DNA of 8,338 nucleotides from Candidatus Bathyarchaeota archaeon (GTDB taxonomy: Archaea > Thermoproteota > Bathyarchaeia > Bathyarchaeales > WUQV01). A program made the translations under genes and the position numbers. Positions 1 through 5,998 of the stretch are shown here, one piece after another. The first letter of the stretch is position 1; each line of letters begins with the position of its first letter. The DNA is taken from assembly GCA_009889585.1 (NCBI GenBank), contig WUQV01000259.1:1-8338 (forward strand), written 5' to 3'. A model generated the notes under the pieces. It saw only the letters and a list, made by a program, of their open reading frames with translations. It was not told the origin of the DNA and ran no database searches.

Positions 1-2
1 TA

Positions 3-986
3 GCTTCAATGGTCGCCGAATGCCTCGGCATAACGCCGACCAAGGTTATCGCTAGGACGGAGCTCATGTGCGCATCTGGCCAAGCGGCCATTCGATACGC
101 TTGGGCTTGCGTGGCGAGCGGAATGGCCGATGTGGCAATGGCCTTCGGCGTTGAGAAAATGTTCATGCCAGACATGGCCGAGGCCCAAACGAACATGGCT
201 TGCGTTCTCGATAGGGATTGGGATGGCGTAAACGCCCTTTCGGCCCCTCCTTTCTTCGCGATGGTGGCGCAAAGGCACATGTACGAATACGGCACTACGA
301 AGGAGCAAATGGCGTTAGTATCCGTCAAGAACCGTCGTTACGCCTCCATGAACCCATTGGCTCAATTTCAAAAGGGGGTAACGATAGAGGACGTGTTTAA
401 ATCGCCTATCGTAGCGCCTCCGCTTAACCTATTGGATTGTTGCCCTATTACCGATGGAGCCGCTGGCGTCATCTTAGTACCAGCTGATAAAGCTAAGGAA
501 TACACTGACGCGCCGATGTACATAATAGGATCAAGCCAATGCAGCATTGGGAACGCCATAAATAACTTGGCCAGCTTAACGGATTGGGTTCCCCTTCGCT
601 TAGCGGTGAAAGAAGCCCTTAGGACGGCGAAGATATCCTTAGACGATATCGATATAGCCGAATTACATGATTGCTTCACCATATCGGAGGTCATAGAGTA
701 CGAGGCGTTCGGTTGGTGTGAAAAAGGAAGGGGAGGAAAATTCATAGAGGAAGGGGAGCCTTACGTAGGCGGCAAGGTGGCCGTCAACCCAAGGGGAGGG
801 TTGTTAGGATGCGGCCATCCGCTTGGAGCAACGGCCATCCTTCAGGCCATCGACATCTTACAACAGTTCAGAGGGGATGTGCCGAGGGGCAGGCACGTTA
901 ACGGCGCTAAGGTAGCCGTCGCTCACAACTTAAGCGGCCCTGCGAACGTCCATAGCATCATCGTTTACTCAAAGGAGTTGAGGTGA
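3..986 (+). CDS. Thiolase family protein (acetyl-CoA acetyltransferase / SCP2-thiolase type), 5' end cut by window
   Basis: The reading frame is open from base 3 to the TGA at 984-986, so the gene enters from the left. About 325 residues follow the first internal Met (base 9), against roughly 385-390 for the archaeal family, so some 60 N-terminal residues are missing. Numbered from that Met, the acyl-accepting cysteine is C21 in MCASGQAA, a histidine lies in LHDCFT (H220), and the C-terminal histidine is in GCGHPLGAT (H270). These are the expected nucleophile and base motifs of a thiolase. Enzymes of this type condense or cleave acyl-CoAs; in archaea the homologue next to a DUF35 protein makes acetoacetyl-CoA for HMG-CoA synthase in the mevalonate pathway. 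HMG-CoA synthase is not visible here, so the substrate is inferred. It overlaps the next gene by four bases, indicating coupled translation. Identification as a thiolase is secure; the exact acyl substrate is not. Confidence 0.93.
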   Translation, partial: ASMVAECLGITPTKVIARTELMCASGQAAIRYAWACVASGMADVAMAFGVEKMFMPDMAEAQTNMACVLDRDWDGVNALSAPPFFAMVAQRHMYEYGTTKEQMALVSVKNRRYASMNPLAQFQKGVTIEDVFKSPIVAPPLNLLDCCPITDGAAGVILVPADKAKEYTDAPMYIIGSSQCSIGNAINNLASLTDWVPLRLAVKEALRTAKISLDDIDIAELHDCFTISEVIEYEAFGWCEKGRGGKFIEEGEPYVGGKVAVNPRGGLLGCGHPLGATAILQAIDILQQFRGDVPRGRHVNGAKVAVAHNLSGPANVHSIIVYSKELR

Positions 987-1441
987 AGATGACGTTCGAA
1001 AGGGTAAAAAGGCCTGAGGTAATTAAGCTTCCGACTATGCTTGACTTTTATCCATTAGAAGATGAAAGGCATACAAGGGTCAGTTTGTTCTTTAAATACT
1101 TACGTGATGGTCGATTTATGACGACAAAATGTAAAAGATGTGAAAAGCTCTTATGGCCTCCAAGGGTTGTTTGTTCGACTTGTTTATCTGATGAGCTTTA
1201 TTGGGTGGATTTAGGGGTTGAAGGAGAGCTTTACGCTTTTACGGAGGTAAGGTTAGGCGCTCCATTGGGCTTCGTTCAAGACGTCCCGTTTTGCGTCGGA
1301 ATCGTGAAGATCTCAGGGCTGTTAATATCCGCTAGAATAGACGGGGCGAAGTATGAAGACCTTAGGATAGGGGATCGCGTTAAGCTTAAGGTCGTCGAGC
1401 TAGAGGACGGTCGCGTGTTCTATAGGTTCGTGAAGGCCTAA
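983..1441 (+). CDS. DUF35 OB-fold / zinc-ribbon protein, thiolase partner
   Basis: This 152-residue protein has an N-terminal helix region, a rubredoxin-like zinc ribbon with cysteines C50, C53, C64 and C67 (CKRC and CSTC), and a C-terminal OB-like beta region ending about residue 150. This is the DUF35 architecture (often called acyl-CoA-associated OB-fold protein). In methanogenic archaea a DUF35 protein bridges thiolase and HMG-CoA synthase and helps channel acetoacetyl-CoA; I infer a similar non-catalytic scaffold or CoA-binding role here from the overlap with the thiolase gene. The GTG at 983 overlaps the thiolase TGA in a GTGA junction and follows GGAG at 973-976 by six bases; ATG at 989 is a possible alternative start. 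The first half is strikingly AT-rich (19 of 60 bases G+C in 1081-1140) whereas the second half returns to about 53% G+C (1261-1320). Confidence 0.9.
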   Translation: MKMTFERVKRPEVIKLPTMLDFYPLEDERHTRVSLFFKYLRDGRFMTTKCKRCEKLLWPPRVVCSTCLSDELYWVDLGVEGELYAFTEVRLGAPLGFVQDVPFCVGIVKISGLLISARIDGAKYEDLRIGDRVKLKVVELEDGRVFYRFVKA

Positions 1442-1453
1442 CCATTATTTAAC

Positions 1454-1895
1454 CTAACGACAGATGGCTTCTATCCCTACTTGAATGCCCTTAAGTTAAC
1501 GTCTTTCGTCCTCGGAACTCGTTCGACGATGGCTAGCCTATAGTCATCGGGCTCTAAGGGCGTCAGCCTAGATCCGGCGAGGGCTCCTATCATAACTACG
1601 TTCATCACCATCGGGCTGCTCGGCTTCAACCGCCAATTCGACCACGTTTAACGTCCAAAGGCGTTTACAAACGCCCTTTAACCTCGCGAGGACCCCTCTA
1701 CGTTAGGGTTCTCTAGCCCTAAAGAGGACGTCGATCGGGTAAAACGGGCCTGACGTTAACGATGGCCGAGCTCTTCGGGTTTAAGTATGAAGCGCCGATG
1801 CGAACGGCTTCAACTGGCTGAACCCTAAAGGACGTGAGCCTTCCTCTGGGGAAGATTGGAGCTAGCTTCTCCCTTCTGATTCTGTCGCACCTCAT
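1454..1895 (-). pseudogene. iorB: Decayed indolepyruvate:ferredoxin oxidoreductase beta subunit (iorB-like), N-terminus missing
   Basis: Minus-strand translation gives four successive pieces that line up, in order, with the 2-oxoacid oxidoreductase gamma/beta fold of IorB. Piece A (1895-1722) contains EKLAPIFPRGR, EAVRIGASYLNP and AIVNVRPVLP, then meets TAG at 1719-1721. Piece B, in another frame around 1690-1630, reads LKGVCKRLWTLNVVELAVEA. Piece C (1611-1480) reads MNVVMIGALAGSRL followed by RLAIVERVP and VNLRAF, then TAG at 1477-1479. Piece D, shifted again, reads QVGIEAICR and ends with TAG at 1454-1456. An intact subunit is about 195-200 residues and begins with a glycine-rich nucleotide-binding segment, which I cannot find. 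The partner iorA is also absent. The intact enzyme converts indolepyruvate and other aryl pyruvates to acyl-CoAs with ferredoxin as electron acceptor. At least three frame changes and a stop make this copy non-functional unless the assembly is poor here. Confidence 0.78.
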
Positions 1896-1992
1896 GGGGG
1901 AATTAAAAGATGAAAATCGTCATCCCTTCTGACAAGGCATTTGAATTTAGGCCTCATCTCAGGAGAATTGAAAGACGAGGTGAAACGAGGAT

Positions 1993-2580
1993 TTAATGTC
2001 TTAACAACATCTCAACTATCGTTAAAAGAAACCTCCCCACTTCCTTAAGGTAGCTGCTAAACATCATCCTAGCTACATCCGACTTGACTTGATGAGGTTC
2101 CAACTTTAACGTCATCTCCTCTTTTTCAATCTTCCCATTCTCATTTACATAAAAAGTCGTCACAAGTTTCATATCCTTATGTTCCTTTTCTAACTCAGCT
2201 TCCATTAGCATCCAAGTAGGCGGCTTAACTTCAGTTAATTTCGATACTTTAAACATTCCCTCTTTACGTACTTCCCTCCTTACAAGCCGATACAATTCAA
2301 GCTTCTTAACGTTCAAGCCGAAGTTTTTAGCGAAGTTCATGATAGCTTTTGAGGCTTCCTCTTCAGAAGGAGGGTTTTTACTATGAAACGAGCGCATGAA
2401 GCTTTCCCATAAGATATCCACCCTTGCGATCAATTTGTCTACCTCATTAGGAAGAATCCTTAGATCTTCTAATGACTTATCTACCCGACCCAGTTTATAT
2501 CCAGCTATGTAGATTAAGATGGCTATGGAAGTTAGCCCTGAAACAAACCCTATAAGGGTCATCAAATCGACTTGAACCAT
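1993..2580 (-). CDS. Unrecognised single-pass membrane protein with cytoplasmic helical region
   Basis: I do not recognise this 195-residue protein. Residues about 8-28 form one hydrophobic helix (LIGFVSGLTSIAILIYIAGY) followed by basic residues, suggesting a membrane anchor with the rest in the cytoplasm. Residues 30-65 are charged and helical (probable coiled coil), residues 70-100 are helical, and residues 105-165 alternate polar and hydrophobic positions as in a small alpha/beta domain. The C-terminus (about 175-195) is an amphipathic or hydrophobic helix. The ATG is preceded by AAGGAGG only three bases away, and a TATA-like box lies 28-38 bases upstream, which supports both start and expression. 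G+C is low (20 of 60 bases in 2101-2160), unlike the flanking HDAC and thiolase genes, which hints at transfer. It is divergent from the small membrane ORF and the coiled-coil gene to its right. Confidence 0.8.
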   Translation of the reverse strand: MVQVDLMTLIGFVSGLTSIAILIYIAGYKLGRVDKSLEDLRILPNEVDKLIARVDILWESFMRSFHSKNPPSEEEASKAIMNFAKNFGLNVKKLELYRLVRREVRKEGMFKVSKLTEVKPPTWMLMEAELEKEHKDMKLVTTFYVNENGKIEKEEMTLKLEPHQVKSDVARMMFSSYLKEVGRFLLTIVEMLLRH

Positions 2581-2607
2581 TATCCTCCTTAAGGCCTTGA
2601 TAGAGGA

Positions 2608-2618
2608 GCTATATATAA
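2608..2618 (-). promoter_or_regulatory. TATA box for the 1993-2580 gene
   Basis: On the minus strand this reads TTATATATAG, a strong archaeal TATA box. Transcription would start near base 2590, giving a leader of about ten bases that includes the Shine-Dalgarno AAGGAGG (2590-2584). The box is nearly palindromic (GCTATATATAAGG on plus), so it could also drive plus-strand transcription toward the small ORFs at 2753 and 2956. Confidence 0.55.
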
Positions 2619-2752
2619 GGCTTTACCAATTAGAGCGGCGCTTATATTAAGGTGCAGATTTGCAATCAAGCTGAAAGAAAGCTGAAGATAATGCTTTTAG
2701 TGAATTCTTGGGCGATTCAAAGCCCTCGAAGGGATGCTTAAGAAACAAATGG

Positions 2753-2848
2753 ATGATGTTGGCCTCAGGCTTCATCTTAAGCGCAACAGTAATAGGCGGA
2801 CTGCTTTTGCTTACAGCTATAGTCATAGGGACGGCTAAAAATGGCTAA
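2753..2848 (+). CDS. Candidate 31-residue single-helix membrane protein
   Basis: From ATG at 2753 (a second ATG follows at 2756) to TAA at 2846-2848 the frame encodes 31 residues, nearly all hydrophobic: residues 3-28 run LASGFILS, ATVIGG, LLLLTAIVIG and TA, then a short KNG tail. This is an ideal length for one membrane helix. The frame stays open upstream to 2675, so a TTG start at 2708 would add a 15-residue basic head (46 residues in total). I see no strong Shine-Dalgarno for either start. It lies in a 375-base gap between two other genes encoding single-helix membrane proteins. The remainder of that gap (2581-2955) holds the TATA box listed separately and nothing else I can support. It could be a chance hydrophobic frame; comparison with relatives would be needed to settle it. 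Confidence 0.35.
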   Translation: MMLASGFILSATVIGGLLLLTAIVIGTAKNG

Positions 2849-2955
2849 AGGCCGATAAAGGTAGAAAGTGCTGGGAATTTTTCGACAGCTTAAAGTTAAG
2901 GATTAAAAGGCCTACACCTAAACTTAGGGCTCAACGTTATGAGCGGAGCGGGGGC

Positions 2956-3252
2956 GTGGCAACGATCGACCCAGGGCTGGCCATAGCCGTAGTCGGGGCG
3001 GCTTTAACGCTTACGATGGGGCTTACGTCCATATACAACGGCAGGAAGACGAGGGAGCTCATCAGGGAGGAGGAGAGGCTGACGAGGGAGCTCATAAAGG
3101 AAGAGTCGAGGTTAATGAGGGAGCTGATGGAGGAGGTGACTAAGTCAACGCAGGAGTTGATCAAGGAGGAATCGAGGTTAACGAGGGAAATCCTAGATCG
3201 AATGGATAAGAAGTTGGACGCGATTCATAACGCATTAGTCGCCATGCGTTAA
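2956..3252 (+). CDS. Small membrane-anchored coiled-coil protein with 11-residue repeats
   Basis: This 98-residue protein starts at GTG 2956, seven bases after GGAG (2945-2948). Residues 6-27 form a hydrophobic helix (GLAIAVVGAALTLTMGLTSI), followed by a basic stretch (NGRKTR) expected on the cytoplasmic side. From about residue 32 to 86 it is made of near-identical 11-residue units of the type TRELIKEESRL, ending in DRMDKKLDAIHNALVAMR. An 11-residue period fits a right-handed, hendecad coiled coil, so the protein probably forms parallel bundles projecting from the membrane. Short anchored coiled-coil proteins like this are common in archaea but of unknown role. The next gene (HDAC-like) converges on it 60 bases downstream. 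A minus-strand reading frame over the same bases is low-complexity and looks like its shadow. Confidence 0.75.
   Translation: MATIDPGLAIAVVGAALTLTMGLTSIYNGRKTRELIREEERLTRELIKEESRLMRELMEEVTKSTQELIKEESRLTREILDRMDKKLDAIHNALVAMR
3049..3213 (+). repeat. Five tandem 33-base units encoding an 11-residue coiled-coil repeat
   Basis: Units begin at 3049, 3082, 3115, 3148 and 3181, each opening with a variant of ACGAGGGAGCTC. Units 1, 2 and 4 are the closest at the protein level (TRELIREEERL, TRELIKEESRL, TQELIKEESRL); unit 3 (MRELMEEVTKS) and unit 5 (TREILDRMDKK) have drifted. The exact 33-base period keeps the frame and points to internal duplication. Confidence 0.85.
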
Positions 3253-3312
3253 TATGTAGGCTATAAAGCTTTCGGGAATCGGGGTAGCCATTCAACATCC
3301 TACGCAACGACG

Positions 3313-4389
3313 TTAAATCTTCCAATACCTTCCCTGGAAGTTCTTAACCCTCCTTATAACGTCCTCGACCTTTCTCTTCACGTATTCATTTTTCGCAGGC
3401 GGATCGTACGGATCGCTTATATCTACGCTAACGTCTGCGAGCTTAGCGGTCACGAGGCAGAAGGCCAAGGTCGATGCCCTTAAGTCGTAACCTCCTCCGA
3501 GGACCGAGAGCAACTTGCCTTCGCACGCCCGCTCCGCCATGCTTGTGACGACGTCAGCCATCGCCGCGTACCCCTTCATCGTGAGGTTAAGGTTGGCCAA
3601 CGGGTCGGCGAAGTACGTATCGGCTCCGAATATCCATAACAGGACGTCCGGCTTGAACTGCTCTACGATCGGCCTTACGATTTCATTAAAAGCCGTGAGG
3701 TATCCTTCGTCCGACGTCCTTGGGGGCAGCGGGATGTTTACGTTATAACCCTCGCCTTCTCCAGCGCCAACCTCCTCAACGAAGCCTGTGCCGGGGTACA
3801 AAGTCCTCGGGTCCTGATGGATCGAGACGTAAAGCACGGTCGGATCCTCGTAAAATATCTCTTGAATGCCGTTTCCGTGGTGAGCGTCACAATCGAGGAT
3901 GACAGCCCTCTTCACGTAGCCCTTGCGTTGTAAGCATCGTACGACTATGGCGTCTTGATTAAAGTAACAAAAGCCGAACGAAAACCCCACGTGCTCCTTT
4001 GTAGCGTGATGGCCGCCGAACGCTACGCATTGAACCATGGCGTTCGCTTCACCGCTCAAGACCTTTAAGGCGGCCTCGAGAAAGCACCCGGCTTGTAGCT
4101 TCGCCATTTCGTACGTGCCGATGGGGACTGGCGTGTCAGCGTCCAAGAGCCCTCCTTTTAAGCTAAGCCTTTTGATCAGGCTTAGGAGGGACTCGTCGTG
4201 AACCGCGAGTATGTCCTCATCGTCTACTGTTGCGTCCGTCTTCAAGACCTTGACGTTCGGGAGCTTTAACAAGCCCTTCTCCTCCAAGAGCTCGAAGTAA
4301 CGCCTTAACCTCTCGCTCCTTAATGGATGGCCTAGGCCGAAGTCGTGCTTGAGCAACTTATCGTTATGGGCTATGATTAAGGACCTCAT
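3313..4389 (-). CDS. Histone deacetylase / AcuC / acetylpolyamine amidohydrolase family zinc hydrolase
   Basis: The 358-residue length is normal for the arginase-deacetylase fold. The catalytic set is complete: the histidine pair H127-H128 in GGHHA, zinc ligands D168 and H170 in DCDAHHGNG, the third zinc ligand D257 in FGADTYFADPL, and the transition-state tyrosine Y301 in GGGYD. GFCYFN (139-144) is the usual loop after the histidine pair. The D257 block (GADTYFADPL, then NLT and KGYA) resembles eukaryotic class I enzymes more than the GADAH form of many bacterial AcuC proteins. The enzyme should remove acetyl groups from lysines of proteins (for example chromatin proteins or acetyl-CoA synthetase) or from small amines; which cannot be told from sequence. 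The ATG is preceded by GGGAGGA about 11 bases away. It is divergent from a ZIP transporter, which is notable because its cofactor is zinc. It is expected to be cytoplasmic, as no signal peptide is seen. Confidence 0.92.
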   Translation of the reverse strand: MRSLIIAHNDKLLKHDFGLGHPLRSERLRRYFELLEEKGLLKLPNVKVLKTDATVDDEDILAVHDESLLSLIKRLSLKGGLLDADTPVPIGTYEMAKLQAGCFLEAALKVLSGEANAMVQCVAFGGHHATKEHVGFSFGFCYFNQDAIVVRCLQRKGYVKRAVILDCDAHHGNGIQEIFYEDPTVLYVSIHQDPRTLYPGTGFVEEVGAGEGEGYNVNIPLPPRTSDEGYLTAFNEIVRPIVEQFKPDVLLWIFGADTYFADPLANLNLTMKGYAAMADVVTSMAERACEGKLLSVLGGGYDLRASTLAFCLVTAKLADVSVDISDPYDPPAKNEYVKRKVEDVIRRVKNFQGRYWKI

Positions 4390-4410
4390 CGACGCCTTAT
4401 TCCTCCCTTA

Positions 4411-4451
4411 CGAAGGCAATAAATTTAACGTCGGCCTTCGAAAATATACAC
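4411..4451. promoter_or_regulatory. Divergent promoter region with 7-base inverted repeat, HDAC-like gene / ZIP gene
   Basis: The 86-base gap contains a perfect inverted repeat, CGAAGGC at 4411-4417 and GCCTTCG at 4434-4440, with 16 bases between that include the AT-rich AATAAATTTAAC (4418-4429). Directly right of it is AAAATATAC (4441-4449). Read on plus, that box predicts a start near 4471, almost at the ZIP start codon; read on minus (GTATATTTT) it predicts a start near 4419, giving the deacetylase a leader that keeps its GGAGG. The repeat is a plausible operator for a dimeric regulator. This is inference from layout only. Confidence 0.4.
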
Positions 4452-4475
4452 TAACGGCGGCCCGGCGGACGCGAG

Positions 4476-5216
4476 TTGTTGCTTACAATCTTGGCGGCTG
4501 TGCTATTCGTTAGCGCGATATCGCTTATCTGCGCCCCGTTGATCCTAGTGAAGGATAAGGCGTTCGACGCGATCGTTTTCCTCTTCGTCAGCTTCGCAAC
4601 CGGCTTGTTATTAGGGGCTGCGTTCTTCCACTTGTTACCTGAGTCGATTCACCTCTTAGGTGAAGCGAACGCATTCGCTTACACGATCGTCGGGATGTTA
4701 ATCTTCTTCATCTTAGAGCGTTACATTAGGTGGAGGCATTGTCACGTTAGGGCGTGCGAAGCCCATCCATTCGCATACTTACAATTGCTCGGCGATGGAG
4801 TCCACAACTTCGTCGACGGGATGTTAATAGCGGCTAGCTTCCTCATCGGAGGGCTCGACCTAGGCGTGCCGACGACGTTAGCCGTAGTAGCTCACGAAGT
4901 CCCACAAGAGTTAGGAGACTTCGCCGTGATAGTGAGTGGAGGCGTTAGGAGGGCTAAGGCTTTGGCTTATAACTTCGCGTCCGCGCTAGCGGCCATAGCT
5001 GGCGCCTTAATCGTGTACGTTTCATCGGGCCTATTCGAGCCTCTTATCCCGCTGTTGATTCCGATAGCCGCTGGCAACTTCATCTACGTAGCTGGCTCCG
5101 ACCTCGTCCCGGAGCTTCATAAGGAGGTGGACGTTAAGCGATCCACGGTACAGCTCGCTCTCTTAACAGCTGGCCTCGCCCTTACATGGGCCTTGAACGT
5201 CTTCGTTCACGCTTAA
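4476..5216 (+). CDS. ZIP family divalent metal (zinc/iron) transporter
   Basis: This 246-residue inner-membrane protein has about eight hydrophobic helices: roughly 3-24, 32-52, 66-82, 101-123, 130-154, 165-185, 190-208 and 226-244. The metal-binding signature of the ZIP family is present in two consecutive helices: H110, N111 and D114 in HNFVDG, and H140, E141, Q144, E145 and D148 in HEVPQELGDF. The loop before the first of these helices has a small His/Cys cluster (RHCHVRACEAH, residues 87-97) that may bind metal during uptake. ZIP proteins bring zinc, iron or manganese into the cytoplasm; which metal is not decided here. Start choice is uncertain: TTG at 4476 or 4479 has no clear Shine-Dalgarno, but AAAATATA at 4441-4448 would place the transcript start about five bases before 4476, consistent with a nearly leaderless message. 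The gene is divergent from the zinc-dependent deacetylase homologue. Confidence 0.92.
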   Translation: MLLTILAAVLFVSAISLICAPLILVKDKAFDAIVFLFVSFATGLLLGAAFFHLLPESIHLLGEANAFAYTIVGMLIFFILERYIRWRHCHVRACEAHPFAYLQLLGDGVHNFVDGMLIAASFLIGGLDLGVPTTLAVVAHEVPQELGDFAVIVSGGVRRAKALAYNFASALAAIAGALIVYVSSGLFEPLIPLLIPIAAGNFIYVAGSDLVPELHKEVDVKRSTVQLALLTAGLALTWALNVFVHA

Positions 5217-5347
5217 GAGAGGCGTCTTCAAACGACTTCGAGAAAGTTCATCTGATTATGAAGGAGGTCGATAAGCCTCCCGACGACCTTGAAGGTATTA
5301 AATCTCCCCTATTGGCTCGTAAGTCTCGATTTTTCCTCCCACCAGCC

Positions 5348-5662
5348 TTAGCTTACCTTCTCCATGAAGTCGTTCCCTAAGATAACGTCCTCGGCCAGCC
5401 GATCAGCAACGCACGGCGTTATCCAAAGCCGAGCCTCAAGCTCAAGTAGCTCTACGTATAATGGTTCATCAGCTAAGAGGGCCTCCACAAGCCTATCGTC
5501 CGCAGTTCTCGCTCTCTTCTTAACGTCGGTTAATTTGATCTTAAGCTCATCGGCTAGGCCGCCTCTTATCCAAGTCCATCGGCTACCTGTATCGAGCATC
5601 CCCTCTTTCTCGATAACCTTTCCAGTCATCGTCCTCATCCTAACTTTCCGCTTTACGACCAT
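5348..5662 (-). CDS. Retropepsin-like (clan AA) aspartic protease, small archaeal type
   Basis: The 104-residue frame has the core of a dimer-forming aspartic protease: the catalytic motif MLDTGSRW with D24-T25-G26, a flap-side segment RTADDRLVE (52-60), and the late hydrophobic-glycine motif DVILGNDFM (92-100). Known relatives are short, soluble, and become active as dimers; targets in archaea are unknown. No signal peptide is seen. The start is odd. The ATG at 5662 has no Shine-Dalgarno, whereas an ATG 21 bases upstream (5683-5681) sits nine bases after AAGGAGAT, in the same frame, and reads MGISR, then TAG, then T, then this Met. The MGI opening resembles that of the family, so the original gene probably began at 5683 and now has an in-frame TAG at 5668-5666. 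Restart at 5662, readthrough or recent nonsense mutation are all possible. The ZIP gene converges on it across 131 bases that hold only a T-rich tract near 5330-5336. Confidence 0.72.
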   Translation of the reverse strand: MVVKRKVRMRTMTGKVIEKEGMLDTGSRWTWIRGGLADELKIKLTDVKKRARTADDRLVEALLADEPLYVELLELEARLWITPCVADRLAEDVILGNDFMEKVS

Positions 5663-5711
5663 CGTCTATCTTGAGATGCCCATTGGCGCTTAATCTCCTT
5701 TTTACGCTTAG

Positions 5712-5986
5712 GGAAACCTAGTTTTCTTCACAGCTGGCTTCAAGACCTTGTTAGAACGCATTAAGCTACCGCGTTGGATCTCAGAATTAAAATTGCAGCT
5801 ATGGAGCGAGCCTGACCTGGGGCCAGCGGATTTGACCTATCCGAGTTCAGGGCGTATTTGCTAAGCTGGCGGCCGACAGCTATAATGGGTGTTAAAACTG
5901 AACTAAGACAACGATCCGCCGATGCTCTCAACCCATGGGACGCCGTGACCGAGATCACAAACCGTGTAAGGATCGTAGGCTCCTAA
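5712..5986 (+). pseudogene. Frameshifted remnant of an unidentified protein (C-terminal part)
   Basis: Two overlapping plus-strand frames look like one broken protein. The first is open from 5712 and reads FFTAGFKTLLERIKLP, then RWISELKLQLWSEP and DLGPADL, ending at a stop about 5840-5860. The second takes over near 5825 and reads GFDLSEFRAYLLSW, RPTAIMGVKTELRQRSAD, then ALNPWDAVTEITNRVRIVGS, ending with TAA at 5984-5986. Both have protein-like composition, and a shift near 5825-5835 would join them smoothly (PADL to FDLSEF). I do not recognise the family. No start codon with a ribosome site is visible, so the N-terminus is missing. The position directly before a block of hairpins resembles the end of an insertion element, but nothing ties the protein to a transposase. 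A minus-strand frame over the same bases (5761-5958) is lower-quality and probably a shadow. Confidence 0.4.
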
Positions 5987-5998
5987 GCGTAGTTTGAC

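Noticed and set aside
6..745. Minus-strand frames opposite the thiolase gene
   Set aside because: The thiolase motifs on plus are unambiguous; these are antisense shadows.
1910..1996. Plus-strand 28-codon frame MKIVIPSDKAFEF... with a G-rich stretch upstream
   Set aside because: The opening faintly recalls dinitrogenase iron-molybdenum cofactor proteins, but it is far too short, overlaps the stop of the minus-strand gene and lies beside a decaying region; not enough to call a gene.
2937..3164. Minus-strand frame full of Ser and Leu
   Set aside because: It mirrors the 33-base repeats of the coiled-coil gene and has no independent support.
5364..5693. Plus-strand 109-codon frame rich in Ser and Thr
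   Set aside because: It is the exact antisense of the aspartic protease, has low-complexity serine runs and no ribosome site; a shadow.
5761..5958. Minus-strand 65-codon frame
   Set aside because: Composition is not protein-like and it lies antisense to the more convincing broken plus-strand frame.
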